Positions 54,095-63,403 of a stretch of DNA of 64,000 bases are shown here, piece after piece. Source of the stretch: Pseudoalteromonas ostreae (GTDB taxonomy: Bacteria > Pseudomonadota > Gammaproteobacteria > Enterobacterales > Alteromonadaceae); contig NZ_JAGPYN010000008.1 of assembly GCF_018069805.1 (NCBI RefSeq), positions 62,001 to 126,000 on the forward strand. The letters are read 5' to 3'. Positions within the stretch are counted from its first letter, which is position 1. Each line of letters starts with the position of its first letter. A program made the translations under genes and the position numbers. The notes beneath the pieces are model-generated. The model worked only from the letters and a program-made list of their open reading frames with translations. It had not been told where the DNA came from and did not search any database.

Positions 54095-56041
54095 TTAACC
54101 TTGTGGGCCAAATAACTCCTTTAAGTAAGTATCTAAAAAGTTTAGATACGCGTTAGAGGCGCTAATACGATTTTCTTTTTTGCTAAAACCATGGCCTTCA
54201 TCGTCAAATAATACATACTCTACTGGCACACCATTGGCTTTTACAGCGGCAACTAGTTCATCGCTTTCGACTTGTAGTACGCGTGGATCGTTAGCACCTT
54301 GAATAACCATTAAAGGCTTGGTGATGTTCTTTGCGTGGAATAATGGTGAGATTGCACGATGACGCTCGCCATCAGTCGCAGGGTCGCCCATTTCATCATA
54401 CAAGGCTTTTTTAAAGCTTTCCCACCAAGGCGGGATGGAGTTAAGTGTTCTTACCCAGTTGGTGACGCCAAAAATATTAATGCCAACTTTGAACTCTTCT
54501 GGCTCAAACGCCAGCGCTGCTGCAGTCATAAAGCCACCGTAACTGCCACCTATAATGCCGATTTTATCCGCATCAACCCAGTCTAAAGTTTGTAAGTGCT
54601 TTTTGCCGTAAACGATATCTTGTAAGTCGTCAGTGCCGTGTTTTTTATCATCTAAATGAAAAAAGGTTTTACCATAGCCTGAACTGCCACGGTTATTTAC
54701 TGCAAAAATTGCATAGCCGTGATTAACTAAATGTTGCTGCATCGCGCTATAACCGGTGCGACTTTGCCCACCTGGTCCGCCATGCACCCAAATAAGTGCA
54801 GGCACTTTATTGTTACTATTGGCTTGTTTTGGTTTATAAAGCACGCTGGGTATTTCTAAACCGTCAAAACTTTTAAAACGTACGATAGTACTTTCAACTA
54901 AATCATTTTGGTCAATTTCTTTACTTAATGTATTCGTTAATCGCTGTGCTTTATTACTGCCTACTTGCCATACAAATAAGTTACTTGGTGACGTGTCTGA
55001 GTTTAGGTAAAACGCCATGCTCTTTTCATCTGCAGAGAAATTAACGCCACGTAAGTTGCCTGCTGGTAATTGCGGCATCGCAATTTCTTTGCCTGTTTGT
55101 GTGTCTATCACTGTTACTTTGGTACTGGCATCAGCATTAACACCACTGACTTGATAGCGCCCCGATTTAGAAAAATAAATAAAACTAACATCCCAGTCAT
55201 CTTTGAGTGCTGGACTGTGCTTGCCTGTGGCGAGCTCATATTGCCACACCTCTGAAAACTCTCCTTTAGCGTCTGTTGAGTAGTATAAATATTTGCTGTC
55301 TACAGAGAAGGTCTCAGGCGTATATTGTGCTGGTGTATCGTGTTTTGAAATTAATTGCGGCTTGAGGGTTTTCTTATAGGTATCAAGAATAAACGTGTCG
55401 CTGTCTTTATTGGTGTTACTTTTAGATAGCGCAATATAACGACCATCAGGGCTGATTGCCCCCATATCTAAACCTAGGGTGTTTTGATAAACAGGCTCAA
55501 TTTTATAGGTTTTACTATCAACGCGATATAAGTCCATAAATTTAGCATCGCGCTGGTTACTGGTAATAAAAAACTGACTGCCGTCTTCAGTAAACCCTGC
55601 AAAGCTTGCACGGGTTTCTTCCCCTGGAGTTAAATCTTTTACAGATCCGTCAAGTTCACGCACGTAGACATGAAAACGTTCATTACCACCAGAGTCTTTG
55701 GTAAATAATACGCGTTCATCATTTGGAAAATAACGGACAGGGTAGGTGCTATCCTGAAAATTTGTTAAACGGGTTTTAGCGCCTGTTTTTGCATCTACTT
55801 CGTATAAGCTATAAATTCCGCTTTCATCAGAGCTTACCAATACTTTAGCGCCATTGGGTGAAAAACTACTGCCCATAATCGCGGTCGTGTTAAAGAAGGT
55901 TGTTGCACTGTAAGTTTTAACTTGCTGCTGAGTTTGCTGTGACTCTATTTCAGCGGCTGTTGTGCTGGTTGATTGGCTACAACCGCTTAAGGCAAGGCTG
56001 ATTGCACAGGCGAGTGCGGCAAATTTCAATTTTTTGTTCAT
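54095..56041 (-). CDS. S9 family prolyl oligopeptidase-like lipoprotein
   Basis: Serine peptidase of 648 residues with a lipoprotein signal (lipobox L-S-G-C near residues 18-21). Residues about 55-375 form a seven-bladed beta-propeller with WD-like repeats. The C-terminal alpha/beta hydrolase domain has H-G-G-P-G-G near 418, the nucleophile in G-G-S-Y-G-G near 497-502, the catalytic Asp in G-A-N-D-P-R near 583 and the His in E-G-H-G-F near 616. It is probably an outer-membrane or periplasmic oligopeptidase that trims peptides from outside. Convergent with the HTH gene. Confidence 0.92.
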   Translation of the reverse strand: MNKKLKFAALACAISLALSGCSQSTSTTAAEIESQQTQQQVKTYSATTFFNTTAIMGSSFSPNGAKVLVSSDESGIYSLYEVDAKTGAKTRLTNFQDSTYPVRYFPNDERVLFTKDSGGNERFHVYVRELDGSVKDLTPGEETRASFAGFTEDGSQFFITSNQRDAKFMDLYRVDSKTYKIEPVYQNTLGLDMGAISPDGRYIALSKSNTNKDSDTFILDTYKKTLKPQLISKHDTPAQYTPETFSVDSKYLYYSTDAKGEFSEVWQYELATGKHSPALKDDWDVSFIYFSKSGRYQVSGVNADASTKVTVIDTQTGKEIAMPQLPAGNLRGVNFSADEKSMAFYLNSDTSPSNLFVWQVGSNKAQRLTNTLSKEIDQNDLVESTIVRFKSFDGLEIPSVLYKPKQANSNNKVPALIWVHGGPGGQSRTGYSAMQQHLVNHGYAIFAVNNRGSSGYGKTFFHLDDKKHGTDDLQDIVYGKKHLQTLDWVDADKIGIIGGSYGGFMTAAALAFEPEEFKVGINIFGVTNWVRTLNSIPPWWESFKKALYDEMGDPATDGERHRAISPLFHAKNITKPLMVIQGANDPRVLQVESDELVAAVKANGVPVEYVLFDDEGHGFSKKENRISASNAYLNFLDTYLKELFGPQG

Positions 56042-56231
56042 AGTACATTCCTTGGTTTATTGTTATTTAATCATATTTTTACCGATTTTAGTGTTGCCCG
56101 AACATTATTTAAACGCAAGTTTTTAGTTAATTTTAACTGCAACAAAGTGTTACAAAGCCTGGGTCGTCAAAAATACAACCCGCGTTATAATACTCACTTA
56201 TTTAAAGGCTCTCTCATATAAAAGGAAAGTG

Positions 56232-56822
56232 ATGATTGAAGTTAGTGGTTTACATAAGCAATTTGCCCAAAACATCCTATATAAAGATTATCGCATCAGC
56301 TTTACAGCGCCGAGAGTATGTATTGAAGCGCCGAACGGTCAAGGTAAAACCACACTGCTAATGATGCTTGCTGGACTTGAGCAACCACAAAGTGGACAGA
56401 TATTATTTGCAGGCAAGGTGTTGTCTGAGCCTTATAAACAGGTAGCAATTGCCAGTGAACGCATCGCGCTGCCTGAGTTTTTAACTGCGAAACAAATTAT
56501 TAATTTAACGGTTAGCAGTTTAGGCTGCAATTGGCCAGCTGAGCTCATTAGCGGTTTTAACTTTACTGAATTTTTAAATACTCGTTTTGATGCATTGTCA
56601 TCCGGTAATCAAAAAAAGTGCCAATTAATTTTAGCGTTAATGCGCGGTGCGCCGTATTTATTACTAGATGAACCCAGTGCGGCACTTGATCAGGCAAGTA
56701 TCCAATATCTTCTCTATTTACTTGACTTTTACTTAGCAGATAAACCAAACGGGCAAATTATTATTACTTGCCATGAACCAGCGCCGTTTATCGAGCATGG
56801 CTTTGAGTGTGTCCCCTTATGA
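56232..56822 (+). CDS. ABC transporter ATP-binding protein (short)
   Basis: ATPase of 196 residues, shorter than the usual about 220-240. Walker A is A-P-N-G-Q-G-K-T-T near residues 36-44, the signature is L-S-S-G-N-Q-K-K near 122-129, and Walker B is L-L-L-D-E-P-S-A-A-L-D near 144-154, followed by the switch histidine in T-C-H-E near 183. GAAAG precedes the ATG. It overlaps the downstream membrane-protein gene by four bases (ATGA), so the two encode one transporter. Substrate unknown. Confidence 0.88.
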   Translation: MIEVSGLHKQFAQNILYKDYRISFTAPRVCIEAPNGQGKTTLLMMLAGLEQPQSGQILFAGKVLSEPYKQVAIASERIALPEFLTAKQIINLTVSSLGCNWPAELISGFNFTEFLNTRFDALSSGNQKKCQLILALMRGAPYLLLDEPSAALDQASIQYLLYLLDFYLADKPNGQIIITCHEPAPFIEHGFECVPL

Positions 56823-57934
56823 GCAAGCTAGGTATTAAGCTTGAGATTGTACAATATCGCTCATTTATGCAGTATCGTTATCAGGCCTATAAAATTGAGC
56901 TGACACAATTACTACTGCAACTAAAAAACTTTGGTTTATTATTTTTAGTGGTACTTGGCTCTGCCATGCTTGGTATGATTTTGCTGTTATTTTTAGGACT
57001 GGGCAAAATTATCGACAGCAGTGATGCGCCGCAATATGGTGCCCAAATGGCGTGGCTGTATCTACTACTGCAAAGCGTGATGCTCAGTGCAATGAAATCA
57101 GCCATTCAAAATAGTCAGCAGCGGCTCTTTCAACGCACTATTGTAAGGTCAAACTGGCTTAAGTTAATGGATATAAAACTATTACTTTTAAGCAATGGCT
57201 GGTTGCTAGCAAGTGTTGTAATTGCGCTGGATTTAAACTATTCACAGTGGCTACGAGCACCGCATTTTGTGCTGTTTATGTTACTGCAGCTTGGCTTAGG
57301 CGTGCTGTGTTTGTACAAGCCAAGAACATTAATATATGGCTTAATATGTACTGCCATTTTAGCCTTGTTACCAATTAATATAGCGCCGTTAGCTTATCAC
57401 TGCGGCTTTATTATATTATTTGCGCTGAGCATGGTGTTGCCAGCATTTTCGCTGAGCGACCAGTTACCGGTCAATGCATTATCTACTTTTTGGCTGAGCT
57501 TTTTTATTCAACATAGCTGGGTATTAGTATGGCGAGTAGCATTATTGTTGTGTGTGTTTATGGCAATCACTACGTTACTGCATGAGCGTGCTGATTTAGC
57601 GGCTATATTTAACGTGATAGCGGCCGCTTTTATGGTGTTGTTTACCAGCTCACTGCAATTTGATTGCGGCAAGTTACATGATAAGTACCAGTTGTTTTTT
57701 CATGCAAATTATCAACAGCGGGTGTTTTTTATCAGTCAATTTATACCAAGTTGCTTGTTCTTTTTGATAACCTTGATCAGCTATTTGTGGTTTGTAGCTA
57801 AAATAGAGTGGCTATTAATATGCCTGAGTATTGGCTGGTGTGTTTTACAGTTATATATAGCGCAAAAAAAACCAGCGCATTATGCGCTGGTTTGGACAAT
57901 CACAACAGGCGGACTGTTGGTTGCGTTAACCTAA
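56819..57934 (+). CDS. ABC transporter membrane subunit (unknown family)
   Basis: Polytopic membrane protein of 371 residues with roughly nine hydrophobic segments, rich in Leu, Ile and Phe and with few conserved residues. The ATG at 56819 overlaps the stop of the ATPase gene. The pairing with a CcmA-type short ATPase suggests an export or modification transporter. No permease family is recognised. The final about 25 codons also carry, on the other strand, the terminator of fadE. Confidence 0.7.
   Translation: MSKLGIKLEIVQYRSFMQYRYQAYKIELTQLLLQLKNFGLLFLVVLGSAMLGMILLLFLGLGKIIDSSDAPQYGAQMAWLYLLLQSVMLSAMKSAIQNSQQRLFQRTIVRSNWLKLMDIKLLLLSNGWLLASVVIALDLNYSQWLRAPHFVLFMLLQLGLGVLCLYKPRTLIYGLICTAILALLPINIAPLAYHCGFIILFALSMVLPAFSLSDQLPVNALSTFWLSFFIQHSWVLVWRVALLLCVFMAITTLLHERADLAAIFNVIAAAFMVLFTSSLQFDCGKLHDKYQLFFHANYQQRVFFISQFIPSCLFFLITLISYLWFVAKIEWLLICLSIGWCVLQLYIAQKKPAHYALVWTITTGGLLVALT
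57864..57893 (-). terminator. fadE terminator embedded in the convergent permease gene
   Basis: Read on the minus strand, AAACCAGCGCA and TGCGCTGGTTT form an 11-base stem over a three-base loop, followed by a run of eight T residues. It lies 46 bases after the fadE stop, inside the coding end of the membrane-protein gene. Confidence 0.85.
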
Positions 57935-57938
57935 CAAG

Positions 57939-60395
57939 TTAAGCAGCATTCGCCTTTTTCGCCGTGTTATTACGTGCGGCTTTGCCTGCTAATAAATCTG
58001 CAGGGTCAAAGTCGTCAACGTTAATCACAGCTAAACGGGCTTTTTCGACGCTTGCCAGCTGATCAGCCTCGGCTTGCGTTAAAATACCCGCTTCAAGTCC
58101 CATCTGAGCAACTTTATCAAGCTGGAAGAAAGGCAGTTTAACGCCTTTTTCACGGCATACCTTATCAAATAAAGGTTCAACAGCTAGCACGTCTTTAAGC
58201 GTTTGCTCTTGACTACCAACCAAGTTAAGTGGCTCATTAGTTAAGTATACGTAGCTTGCTAAACGGTTACGTGTTTCGCTAGGTACTTGTAGAATTTGCG
58301 CTAGTTTATGTTCAAGCTTGTCAGTCGGTTTACGAACTGGACGACCGAACGGGAACAACATCAACTTAAGTGCTGCACGAAGCGGCGCTGATGGCATATT
58401 GTTAATTAAATCAGCAAGTGCACGTTGGCAGTGGTAAAGGTGATCTTGACAGCTCCATTGTACCAGTGCTAAATCTTCTTTTTTACGGCCTTCGTCGTTA
58501 TAACGTTTCAGCGTTGCAGATACTAAATAAAGGTAACTTAGTAAATCACCTAAACGGGCTGAAATACGTTCTTTACGCTTTAATGAACCACCAAATACCG
58601 CCATGCTGATGTCAGACATCAATGCAAGTGATGCACTAAAGCGCGCAGCGGTGCGGTAAAACTCGGCTGTTTCATCTTTAAATGGTGTACTTGCAAAGCG
58701 AGCACCGGTAAAACTCATCCACTTAGTGCGGACTAAGTTTGAGATAGTAAAGCCGATATGACCCATTAAGGCTTTATCGAATACTGCTAGCGCTTCTTCT
58801 CGATCTTCAATTGCGCAGGCACCCAATTCAGTCAGTACAAATGGATGGCATCGAATGGCACCTTGACCGTAAATAATCATATTACGGGTCAAGATATTTG
58901 CACCTTCAACTGTAATGGCAATTGGTGCACCTTGATAGCCACGACCTAAATAGTTATTTGGCCCAAGCATGATGCCTTTACCACCATGAATATCCATCGC
59001 ATGGATAGTAGAATCTCGCATTTGCTCGGTTAAGTGGTATTTAATTATCGCCGATACCACCGACGGTTTTTCACCTAAATCAACGGCACCGGTTGACATA
59101 CTTACCGCTGCATCTGAGCTGTAAGCGTATCCTGCAAGCTTAGCAAGTGATTCTTCAATCCCTTCCATTTGACCAATTGGTAAACGGAACTGACGACGAA
59201 TACGGCTGTACGAACCACTGGCAAGGGCGATGGTTTTAATCCCACCAACTGAGTTTGACGGTAACGTGATCGCACGACCAACTGATAAGCATTCAACCAG
59301 CATACGCCAGCCTTGGCCGGCCATTTCAGGGCCACCAATAATGTAATCAAGCGGCACGAAAATATCTTTACCGCGAGTCGGGCCATTTTGAAATGGCACG
59401 TTTAGCGGGAAGTGACGACGACCAATTTCAACACCTGGCATATCTGTTGGGATCAACGCACAGGTAATACCAAGCTCTTTGGTGTCTCCTAGTAAGCCGT
59501 CAGGATCTTGCATTTTAAACGCCAGACCCAGTACAGTTGCCACAGGGGCAAGTGTGATGTAACGCTTATTCCACGTTAGGCTTAGACCAATTACTTCTTC
59601 ACCTTCCCACATACCTTTACACACTACACCATAATCTGGAATGGCGCTGGCATCAGAGCCTGCTTCTGGTGAAGTTAAGGCAAAGCATGGGATCTCTTGA
59701 CCACTAGCAAGGCGTGGTAAGTAATGATCTTTTTGTTCTTTAGTACCATAGTGCTGTAACAATTCGCCCGGACCTAATGAATTAGGAACGCCTACAATTG
59801 ATGAAAGCAGGGTAGATTTACTGGTTAACTTTTGCAGTACACACGATTGTGCAAAGGCAGAAAATTGCAGGCCGCCATATTCTTTTTTAATGATCATGGC
59901 AAAGAATTTATTATCTTTTAGGTATTGCCAAACATCTTGTGGTAAATCGGTCAACTCATGAGTTGCTTCCCAGTCGTCCAACATACTACATACCACCTCA
60001 ACTGGACCATCGATAAAGGCTTGCTCTTCGATTGTCAATTTAGGCATTGGGTATTGATGTAATTTGTTCCAATCAGGACGGCCGCAAAAAAGATCGGCTT
60101 CCCACCATGTTGTACCCGCATCAATGGCTGATTTTTCAGTTTCAGACATAGTTGGAGTAACTTTTTTAAACATGGCAAAAATAGGTTTAATAATATATTG
60201 CTGACGAATGCCAGTAACAGAGAGTGGCACTGCGATGATCAAGAAGACCAACCAGCTAATTGCGCCAAAAGCACCTGCAAAGGTACCAATAACAAGTGTT
60301 GCGATGGAAACGCCAAGGGCAGTATTCCAGCTCGCTCTGTGGTAACTCGCGATGCTGAGCAGCACGATTAAACCAAGTGTAAATATGAGTGTCAT
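57939..60395 (-). CDS. fadE: Acyl-CoA dehydrogenase FadE
   Basis: Flavoprotein of 818 residues (E. coli 814) for the first step of fatty-acid beta-oxidation. The N-terminal about 70 residues have two membrane segments. The acyl-CoA dehydrogenase core (about 100-500) has K-K-E-Y-G-G-L near 169-175, [10 protein letters not shown] near 231-240 and the E-G-A-N segment near 484-487 with the likely catalytic region. The C-terminal extension (about 520-800) is the DUF1974 domain. A FadR-like box lies 19 bases before the start codon. A terminator is embedded in the convergent neighbour. Confidence 0.95.
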   Translation of the reverse strand: MTLIFTLGLIVLLSIASYHRASWNTALGVSIATLVIGTFAGAFGAISWLVFLIIAVPLSVTGIRQQYIIKPIFAMFKKVTPTMSETEKSAIDAGTTWWEADLFCGRPDWNKLHQYPMPKLTIEEQAFIDGPVEVVCSMLDDWEATHELTDLPQDVWQYLKDNKFFAMIIKKEYGGLQFSAFAQSCVLQKLTSKSTLLSSIVGVPNSLGPGELLQHYGTKEQKDHYLPRLASGQEIPCFALTSPEAGSDASAIPDYGVVCKGMWEGEEVIGLSLTWNKRYITLAPVATVLGLAFKMQDPDGLLGDTKELGITCALIPTDMPGVEIGRRHFPLNVPFQNGPTRGKDIFVPLDYIIGGPEMAGQGWRMLVECLSVGRAITLPSNSVGGIKTIALASGSYSRIRRQFRLPIGQMEGIEESLAKLAGYAYSSDAAVSMSTGAVDLGEKPSVVSAIIKYHLTEQMRDSTIHAMDIHGGKGIMLGPNNYLGRGYQGAPIAITVEGANILTRNMIIYGQGAIRCHPFVLTELGACAIEDREEALAVFDKALMGHIGFTISNLVRTKWMSFTGARFASTPFKDETAEFYRTAARFSASLALMSDISMAVFGGSLKRKERISARLGDLLSYLYLVSATLKRYNDEGRKKEDLALVQWSCQDHLYHCQRALADLINNMPSAPLRAALKLMLFPFGRPVRKPTDKLEHKLAQILQVPSETRNRLASYVYLTNEPLNLVGSQEQTLKDVLAVEPLFDKVCREKGVKLPFFQLDKVAQMGLEAGILTQAEADQLASVEKARLAVINVDDFDPADLLAGKAARNNTAKKANAA

Positions 60396-60413
60396 GTATT
60401 CAATCCTTAATAG

Positions 60414-60424
60414 AGGTCAGACCA
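60414..60424. promoter_or_regulatory. FadR-like operator upstream of fadE
   Basis: AGGTCAGACCA matches the core of the FadR consensus TGGTC-N-GACCA (mismatch at the first base), and lies 19 bases upstream of the fadE start codon. The match plus the target gene makes repression by FadR and release by acyl-CoA likely. Confidence 0.6.
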
Positions 60425-60651
60425 CCTTTAGTTAGAGTAGCGCTAGAGCGAATAATTATCAAGTAGCTTAGTGAAAATATCAGAGGCTGCAATTTACACA
60501 CTTCACCTCACAGCATACTGCTAAAGTAATGATTAGTCTGTATGGTTTTTAAGAAAATGTTCGATGCCTTGAATGTATTCATTAATTGTATTTACGTTCC
60601 TAAAATGGCGCTATTTAATGGCATTTTATAATTTGAAGGAATAAATTTAGA

Positions 60652-61258
60652 ATGGCTTCTAATGAGCAAGAGTACGTCACCGTTCAAGAGTTAGAGCAAG
60701 CTCTTCTCACAGTGACGGGCAATCCCGCCATTGCAAAAAATCAAGCAGCTCAATATGCAATTTATTACCGAGGAGAAATCATTGATTCTGCTCGTTATAA
60801 AAAAAGGCCTCCTAAGTAAAGACGACCTAATTTTAAGTAGGCACGTTCGTTGGGAGCATAATAAAAGGCACAGTAAAAAACTTAGCGATAATATGATAGC
60901 CGCCAGCGCGGAGAAAATGTGGCTGCCCACCATATTGTTGCTTGGGATGACCCCCGAGCATCAAAAGCAAGGTTACGACTCGCAGGGTTTGGAATCGATA
61001 TTGACCATGAAGCAAATGGCGTGTTTCTGCCAAGATTTGCTAAACATACTCCGATGGATACAATGCCTAAAGCTGAGGCACATACAAAAACCCACACAAA
61101 CGAATACTTCTTAAACGTAGAAGTTTGACTTACCGATACTATTGGTGAGGGTTTAGGGCGCACAGGTATAATTGAATTACTTAGGGATATTGGCGACGAA
61201 TTACAAAATGGTGACTTCCCACTACATGAAGAATTATCAAATATGATACCAAGGTAAT
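60652..61258 (+). pseudogene. Decayed AHH-family nuclease toxin
   Basis: Remains of a polymorphic-toxin C-terminus with the AHH nuclease domain. The in-frame part from about 60892 encodes A-A-H-H-I-V-A near 60922, then A-R-L-R-L-A-G-F-G-I-D-I-D-H-E-A-N-G-V-F-L-P and A-H-T-K-T-H-T-N-E-Y-F, the full AHH signature. An in-frame TGA at 61126-61128 (between V-E-V and L-T-D) breaks the frame, which then continues to TAA at 61256-61258. Upstream, K-K-L-S-D-N-M-I-A-A-S lies in another frame (near 60870-60902), so a frameshift occurred there. A 55-codon open frame at 60652-60819, ending in R-Y-K-K-R-P-P-K, is probably the fragment before a further frameshift. The toxin is not expected to be active. Confidence 0.7.
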
Positions 61259-61261
61259 TAA

Positions 61262-61843
61262 ATGAATGATTTTAATAAAGTTTATGCTGTTGACATTGAT
61301 GCTGGAGAATATTTACTGTTACAAGAAACAATGTTTGAGCAGTCAATGCAGTTAACAAACAATGATATTTATACTTTCGATGGCAACCCAAAGGGTAATG
61401 ACTGGCGCGCTGTAGATGTTGATTGGTTAATAGTTGAGGGTGAAACCCCTACTAACAAACCCGATGTTGCAGGCTGGGGAGCAATGGCGTTTGCAATTCC
61501 TGCATCCTTAAAAGATATATTTGAAGCCACACTTGAAGAATGCTGTGAATTTTTACCACTAAATCTAAATGGTGATGAATGGTTCGCGTTAAATATTTTA
61601 GAGCAGCAAGACGCAATTAACCAAGAGCACACAGAATTAAACATGAAGAATGGTCGTGTAAATAGGGTTAGGCGCTTTAAAAAGCTCACTTTAAGTAAGG
61701 GTGTTATAAAACATGGTGGATTGTTTAAAGTGAAAGGGGCTGGAATATTTACCTTTTGTACAGATCAAGAAGGTGGCCTATACGACTTGACTAAAAGCCA
61801 TAATTTAAAAGGGCTAAAATTTACGGAAGTAAATGCTATTTAA
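61262..61843 (+). CDS. Imm11-like (DUF1629) immunity protein
   Basis: Intact cytosolic protein of 193 residues. The order D-V-D-W-L-I near 52, K-P-D-V-A-G-W-G near 68-75, I-P-A-S-L-K-D-I-F near 80-88, C-E-F-L-P-L near 96-101, W-F-A-L-N-I-L near 107-113, F-K-V-K-G near 157 and G-L-K-F-T-E-V near the end fits the Imm11 family of immunity proteins, which often follow AHH or other nuclease toxins. It starts three bases after the toxin remnant, the usual toxin-immunity arrangement. It is intact although the toxin is broken, so it may protect against the same toxin from relatives. Confidence 0.68.
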   Translation: MNDFNKVYAVDIDAGEYLLLQETMFEQSMQLTNNDIYTFDGNPKGNDWRAVDVDWLIVEGETPTNKPDVAGWGAMAFAIPASLKDIFEATLEECCEFLPLNLNGDEWFALNILEQQDAINQEHTELNMKNGRVNRVRRFKKLTLSKGVIKHGGLFKVKGAGIFTFCTDQEGGLYDLTKSHNLKGLKFTEVNAI

Positions 61844-62514
61844 ATAAATTTGCTCGCATTTAGCGGGCTTTAATGAATAAGCATAAATTTATGTCAATTG
61901 GTTTGATTTCCAGAATTCAATAAATCTTGAGATAAGTTCTCTAACTTTTTTACAAAAATATCCCCAAATATGTTTATAGTTAAACGAGCAATTAATGGAG
62001 TAATGTCTATGGAATGAAGTGATACTCAAAATAGCGCTTCCTAATAACGCACCTATTATTGTAAAAAATAAAAAAGGAACTTGAGCTGGCACTTTAAAAT
62101 TTTCATCTAAATGCCTTGTCTATTTGGTGTAATTGGTAAGCTCTTTTCTAATTTAATTATTATTGGCTGACTTTGTTTTGTCTTATTAAGTTGATTTAAG
62201 AGGCCACTATGGAACTTAGGTTCTATGCTCTGTTTTTGCACTGAAACCAACTTTTAGGCAGCTTTATCAATTTAATACCTATTATTCTTATTTTCATCAG
62301 TTGTATGGTGATAGCTCAAGTAAATATATGGACAAACATAATCTATAGGAACTTGCCTTTGCGATAAGGTTGTTTAACAATAACCGCATCAAAGTTGTAA
62401 AAATAAATTATATAGCAGCCACAAAAGCCAATGTGAAACCATAACGGTGACTAAGCCAAATTATAGATTATTTTTATCCGCTTAACTATCTAATATTAAA
62501 GGTTAATTTATTTT
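61844..62514. other. 670-base AT-rich gap without a clear gene
   Basis: No confident gene, RNA or repeat is seen. A minus-strand open frame (61889-62092) begins with a hydrophobic F-F-T-I-I-G-A-L-L-G-S-A-I segment and could be the remnant of a small membrane protein, but it has no good ribosome site. The gap follows the toxin-immunity remnant and may be decayed accessory DNA. Confidence 0.4.
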
Positions 62515-63279
62515 ATGTGTGAGTTGCTTGGCATGTCGGCGAATGTGCCTACGGATATTTGTTTTAGTTTTTCAGGTCTGTTAGAACGTGGTGGTAACAC
62601 AGGCCCACATAAAGATGGCTGGGGCATAACCTTTTATGAAGGCAAAGGGTGTCGTACTTTTAAGGATCCTGAGCCGAGCTGCCAATCTGAGATTGCCAAG
62701 TTAGTTAAGGCATATCCTATTAAAAGTGTCTCGGTGATTAGCCATATTCGCCAAGGTAACCGTGGCCGAGTGTGCCTTGAAAATACGCATCCGTTTACTC
62801 GTGAGCTGTGGGGCAGGGAACTGACCTACGCACATAATGGCCAGTTATCTAATTATCATGATTTAAAGCCTGAATACTATCGACCTGTTGGTAACACAGA
62901 TAGTGAACTGGCGTTTTGTTGGTTACTCGATAAAATTCGTGAAAAATACCCAAAACGCCCAGCTAATATGGCGTCGGTATTTCGTTATGCGGCAAAGCTT
63001 TCTCATACGCTGCGGGAAAAAGGGGTGTTTAATATGCTACTGACCGATGGCGTGTATGTATTAGCGTATTGTACAAATAACTTACATTGGATCACCCGCC
63101 GTGCGCCGTTTGGTAAAGCAACTTTGATTGATGCGGATATGGTGGTGGATTTTCAACAAGAAACCACACCAAATGATGTGGTCACTGTTATTGCGACTAG
63201 ACCATTGACCAATGACGAACGTTGGCAAAAAATGGAACCAGGTGAATTTGCGCTGTTTAAAATGGGTGAGTTAATTTAG
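62515..63279 (+). CDS. yafJ: Class II glutamine amidotransferase YafJ-like
   Basis: Protein of 254 residues whose second residue is Cys, the N-terminal nucleophile of class II amidotransferases after Met removal. The core has H-K-D-G-W-G-I near residues 32-38, S-H-I-R near 77-80, H-P-F-T near 92-95 and A-H-N-G-Q-L near 105-110, which are the glutamine-binding segments, and N-T-D-S-E near 127. There is no synthase domain, so it hydrolyses glutamine or works with a separate partner. In E. coli yafJ also lies near fadE, which supports the name. Confidence 0.88.
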   Translation: MCELLGMSANVPTDICFSFSGLLERGGNTGPHKDGWGITFYEGKGCRTFKDPEPSCQSEIAKLVKAYPIKSVSVISHIRQGNRGRVCLENTHPFTRELWGRELTYAHNGQLSNYHDLKPEYYRPVGNTDSELAFCWLLDKIREKYPKRPANMASVFRYAAKLSHTLREKGVFNMLLTDGVYVLAYCTNNLHWITRRAPFGKATLIDADMVVDFQQETTPNDVVTVIATRPLTNDERWQKMEPGEFALFKMGELI

Positions 63280-63351
63280 TTTTGGTGGGTAGAGTATAAC
63301 AAAACCCAACGGGCAGTTTTAACGTATTGATTTATTAATAAGTCACAAGCT

Positions 63352-63395
63352 GAAAAGCCCAAGTTATAAACTTCATACTTGAGCTTTTCGTTTTG
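63352..63395. terminator. Terminator between yafJ and the DUF3108 gene
   Basis: GAAAAGC and GCTTTTC flank a second pairing (AAGT/ACTT) to form an imperfect hairpin followed by CGTTTTG. It lies between convergent genes. Confidence 0.55.
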
Positions 63396-63403
63396 TCTCT
63401 AAT

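Noticed and set aside
61889-62092. Minus-strand small membrane protein gene
   Set aside because: Hydrophobic start but no ribosome site and no family; noted only in the gap entry.
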